From MPNP01 sp965221445 (lineage in GTDB: Bacteria > Pseudomonadota > Alphaproteobacteria > Rhodobacterales > Rhodobacteraceae): a stretch of 64,000 nucleotides of DNA. Below are positions 62,460-64,000 of the stretch, piece by piece. The stretch is taken from positions 2,480,001 through 2,544,000 of the forward strand of contig CBDCSF010000013.1 in NCBI GenBank assembly GCA_965221445.1. The letters are read 5' to 3'. The notes beneath the pieces are model-generated. The model searched no databases. It was not told the origin of the DNA and saw only the letters and a list, made by a program, of their open reading frames with translations. Both the position numbers and the translations under genes were made by a program. Numbering within the stretch: the stretch's first letter is position 1; the number at the start of each line of letters is the position of its first letter.

Positions 62460-64000
62460 AACTCATCCAATTAACAAAATTGATAAATGTAAACATTGAT
62501 TCCAGTGTTTACATTACTGAAGCAACGAGTTCATATACATGTATTTGAAAAAGATTTAAATCATAGAAAATATTTGTAACGGTACAAACCATGAATGGTA
62601 GGTGGAGTCCTGCGAACCCATGCCTGAGGCTATGAAAGAATAAAATTTTACGGTTAAATCGTTCGCCCTAATTGCAATCAAAAAATAGTCAACTGGGCTA
62701 TAATTCAGTGTCCAAATTGAATCAATCTACACTTCTGGTCACACCATAAATAAATTTCTGCAATTAGAGCTCAAAATACCCCTTACAAAGCGTTAATTTG
62801 GATGCAAAACACAATCTACATTTCTATTCCAGAAAAAATCACATACTACTCCCTTGAATTTCTTTTCGGGACTGACAATTAAGGTCGCTACTCCAAGCTC
62901 ATTCAACACTCGCTTGAAATTATATCCCAGGACCATCAGGCTCATTTCAGCACAAAGATATTTTACCCCCCCCCTCCGCATCAGGAAGTAATCAAGAATG
63001 GCCGGCACTTAGGGGTACAAACGGATGTTCAGAATTTATGAAAACGACTTAAAATCCGCATGTCCCGGTCTAATGAGAGTGGATGAGGAAACGTGGCTAT
63101 GATTAGGAACAGAGGCACCGGGATAGTGAAAAAGCCACTGTCAACAGCTATTCACCGAACCTAAAGCAAGGTGCGCCTCCCTACGAGTCTACTAATGAAT
63201 AACCGATGTTTGCTATTTGGTTTCTTGAAAACCAGACCATTTTGATTTCGGAATGTAGGGGTATTCTAGCACAACAACATTTATTTTGAATCTAAATACA
63301 TGAATCATTCGTTAGTTGGATGGGTATAATCAAGTATTTTGCCGATTTCCTGGATAGGGCTGGGGCAAACATTCAGATTTTCTAGGATAAAACAGATCAA
63401 AAGGCAAATATTTTTGCCTCCATTGGACCCGAATTGTGATTGTAAAGTCCAGGGTAATCCACATTCAATAACATGAGAGAGTAAATTTACTTGGTTGTCC
63501 CGATAACTTGACATTCTTTAGAAAATCACGAAAGTTAGATTAAGCAAGCATTGGAGAATCGTATGCTCTGAAAAGAGGGCACTCCCGTCATGTTGATTGA
63601 TATTGTACCTAAATATGAAGGATATAAAGGAAATTGAATAAATATTGTTGGAGAAGTGCTGGAAAGAGGTCGAATGTGGAGAATCTTCTTTAAGATGAAG
63701 AGGTTGGGAAAAGAGCACGAAGTCTACCCTCCAACGTACAATCCCTCCTCAAGGAAAGTGGTGCGGAAAGAATATGGGAGAATTGGAAATTTCGGACGAT
63801 ACTTTTCAGTTCAACTGTGCTGTCAATTTACGATAAATTGCCTTTCAGCAGAGCAACAGTTTCCCACAGCGAAAGACAGGTTGGTGCCATGATTTCGGTG
63901 GCCTGTTCACCACTTTGCGATGCAATGGCTAATACTAAAACAAAGTTAGCCACCGGACCGACAAACAACCACACGAAGCACATTTATACAATTGCTTTTT
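62460..64000. other. gene-poor region with IS remnant
   Basis: About 1.5 kb with no intact gene. The only recognisable element is a transposase fragment at 62793-63080. Several short frames (63305-63514, 63518-63718 on minus; 63656-63892 on plus) lack family resemblance and credible ribosome-binding sites. The sequence looks like decayed mobile DNA. Confidence 0.6.
62793..63080 (-). pseudogene. decayed IS1182/IS5-like transposase, C-terminal remnant
   Basis: On the minus strand the segment LDYFLMRR followed by AEMSLMVLGYNFKRVLNELG (ending about 62890) matches the C-terminus of DDE transposases of the IS1182 group. Just upstream, in another frame and before a stop, is SEHPFVPLSAG, corresponding to the conserved VEHPFGTLK motif. 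Further upstream RDMRILSRFHK fits the preceding helix. At least one frameshift separates these parts, and the N-terminal catalytic domain was not found. The element is inactive. Confidence 0.7.

Noticed and set aside
63656..63892. A 78-codon plus-strand frame near the right edge.
   Set aside because: Its basic, low-complexity sequence matches no family I know and lies in degenerate DNA.
63828..63983. A 51-codon minus-strand frame with FVGPVANFVLVLAIAS, faintly like an M50 site-2 protease helix.
   Set aside because: Stops on both sides, no HExxH motif and only one hydrophobic segment; the likeness is too short to support.

Overview
The window reads as chromosomal DNA from a low-GC (by eye about 40%) alphaproteobacterium, probably a marine heterotroph. 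This rests on the sdhCDAB and mdh-sucCDAB-lpd layout, a TIGR02300/FYDLN-type acidic protein, a DUF1489 protein, the alphaproteobacterial long form of HisS, and four ethylmalonyl-CoA (EMC) pathway enzymes. Species and order cannot be fixed from the sequence alone. TTG starts are common. No rRNA, tRNA or CRISPR array was recognised.

Layout. (1) 1-3147, minus strand: sdhC-sdhD-sdhA-small lipoprotein-sdhB, with sdhB running off the left edge. Next to it is mesaconyl-CoA hydratase (3314-4354, minus). (2) 4774-10601, plus: a sugar-type ABC importer (binding protein and two permeases, no ATPase) framed by three proteins that together carry five SnoaL/NTF2-like domains. (3) 11045-20977, plus: malyl-CoA lyase, mdh, sucC, sucD, sucA, sucB and lpd, i.e. 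much of the TCA cycle. (4) 21050-24566: a FYDLN-like acidic protein, then a cobalamin riboswitch driving a btuDFC-like B12 importer. (5) 24623-26311, minus: an XRE/ImmA-IrrE protein plus a DUF4411 PIN-like protein, a predicted toxin-antitoxin type pair. (6) 26412-28397, minus: B12-dependent ethylmalonyl-CoA mutase. (7) 28521-35057, plus: a tight five-gene operon with a molybdenum hydroxylase, a 6-hydroxynicotinate reductase-like protein, a UPF0280 protein and an AA_synth protein. An enamidase homologue lies at 37279-38454 (minus) beyond a permease and a DprA-like gene. (8) 38640-46452, plus: ferredoxin-NADP reductase, crotonyl-CoA carboxylase/reductase, choline dehydrogenase and a methylcrotonyl-CoA carboxylase pair. 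(9) 46481-51116, minus: xdhABC. (10) 51358-60825: dnaE, hisS, DUF1489, rpsD, an MFS transporter, msrA and prmA. (11) 60829-62459, minus: a fumarylacetoacetase-type hydrolase and an SDR resembling the end of the non-phosphorylating L-fucose route. (12) 62460-64000: gene-poor sequence with a decayed transposase.

How the genes fit together. Ccr, Ecm, Mch and Mcl are four steps of the EMC pathway, which assimilates acetyl-CoA without isocitrate lyase. Its products glyoxylate and succinyl-CoA feed the adjacent TCA genes, and Ecm needs the B12 imported by the riboswitch-controlled system. A similar TGC-rich palindrome lies upstream of both ccr and ecm, which suggests shared regulation. The most notable candidate system is the reductive N-heterocycle gene set (molybdenum hydroxylase, 6-hydroxynicotinate reductase-like, enamidase-like). 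If it runs nicotinate-type chemistry to a C5 dicarboxylate, the carbon could enter as crotonyl-CoA, the substrate of Ccr. The SnoaL/ABC cluster is the second candidate; its substrate is unknown.
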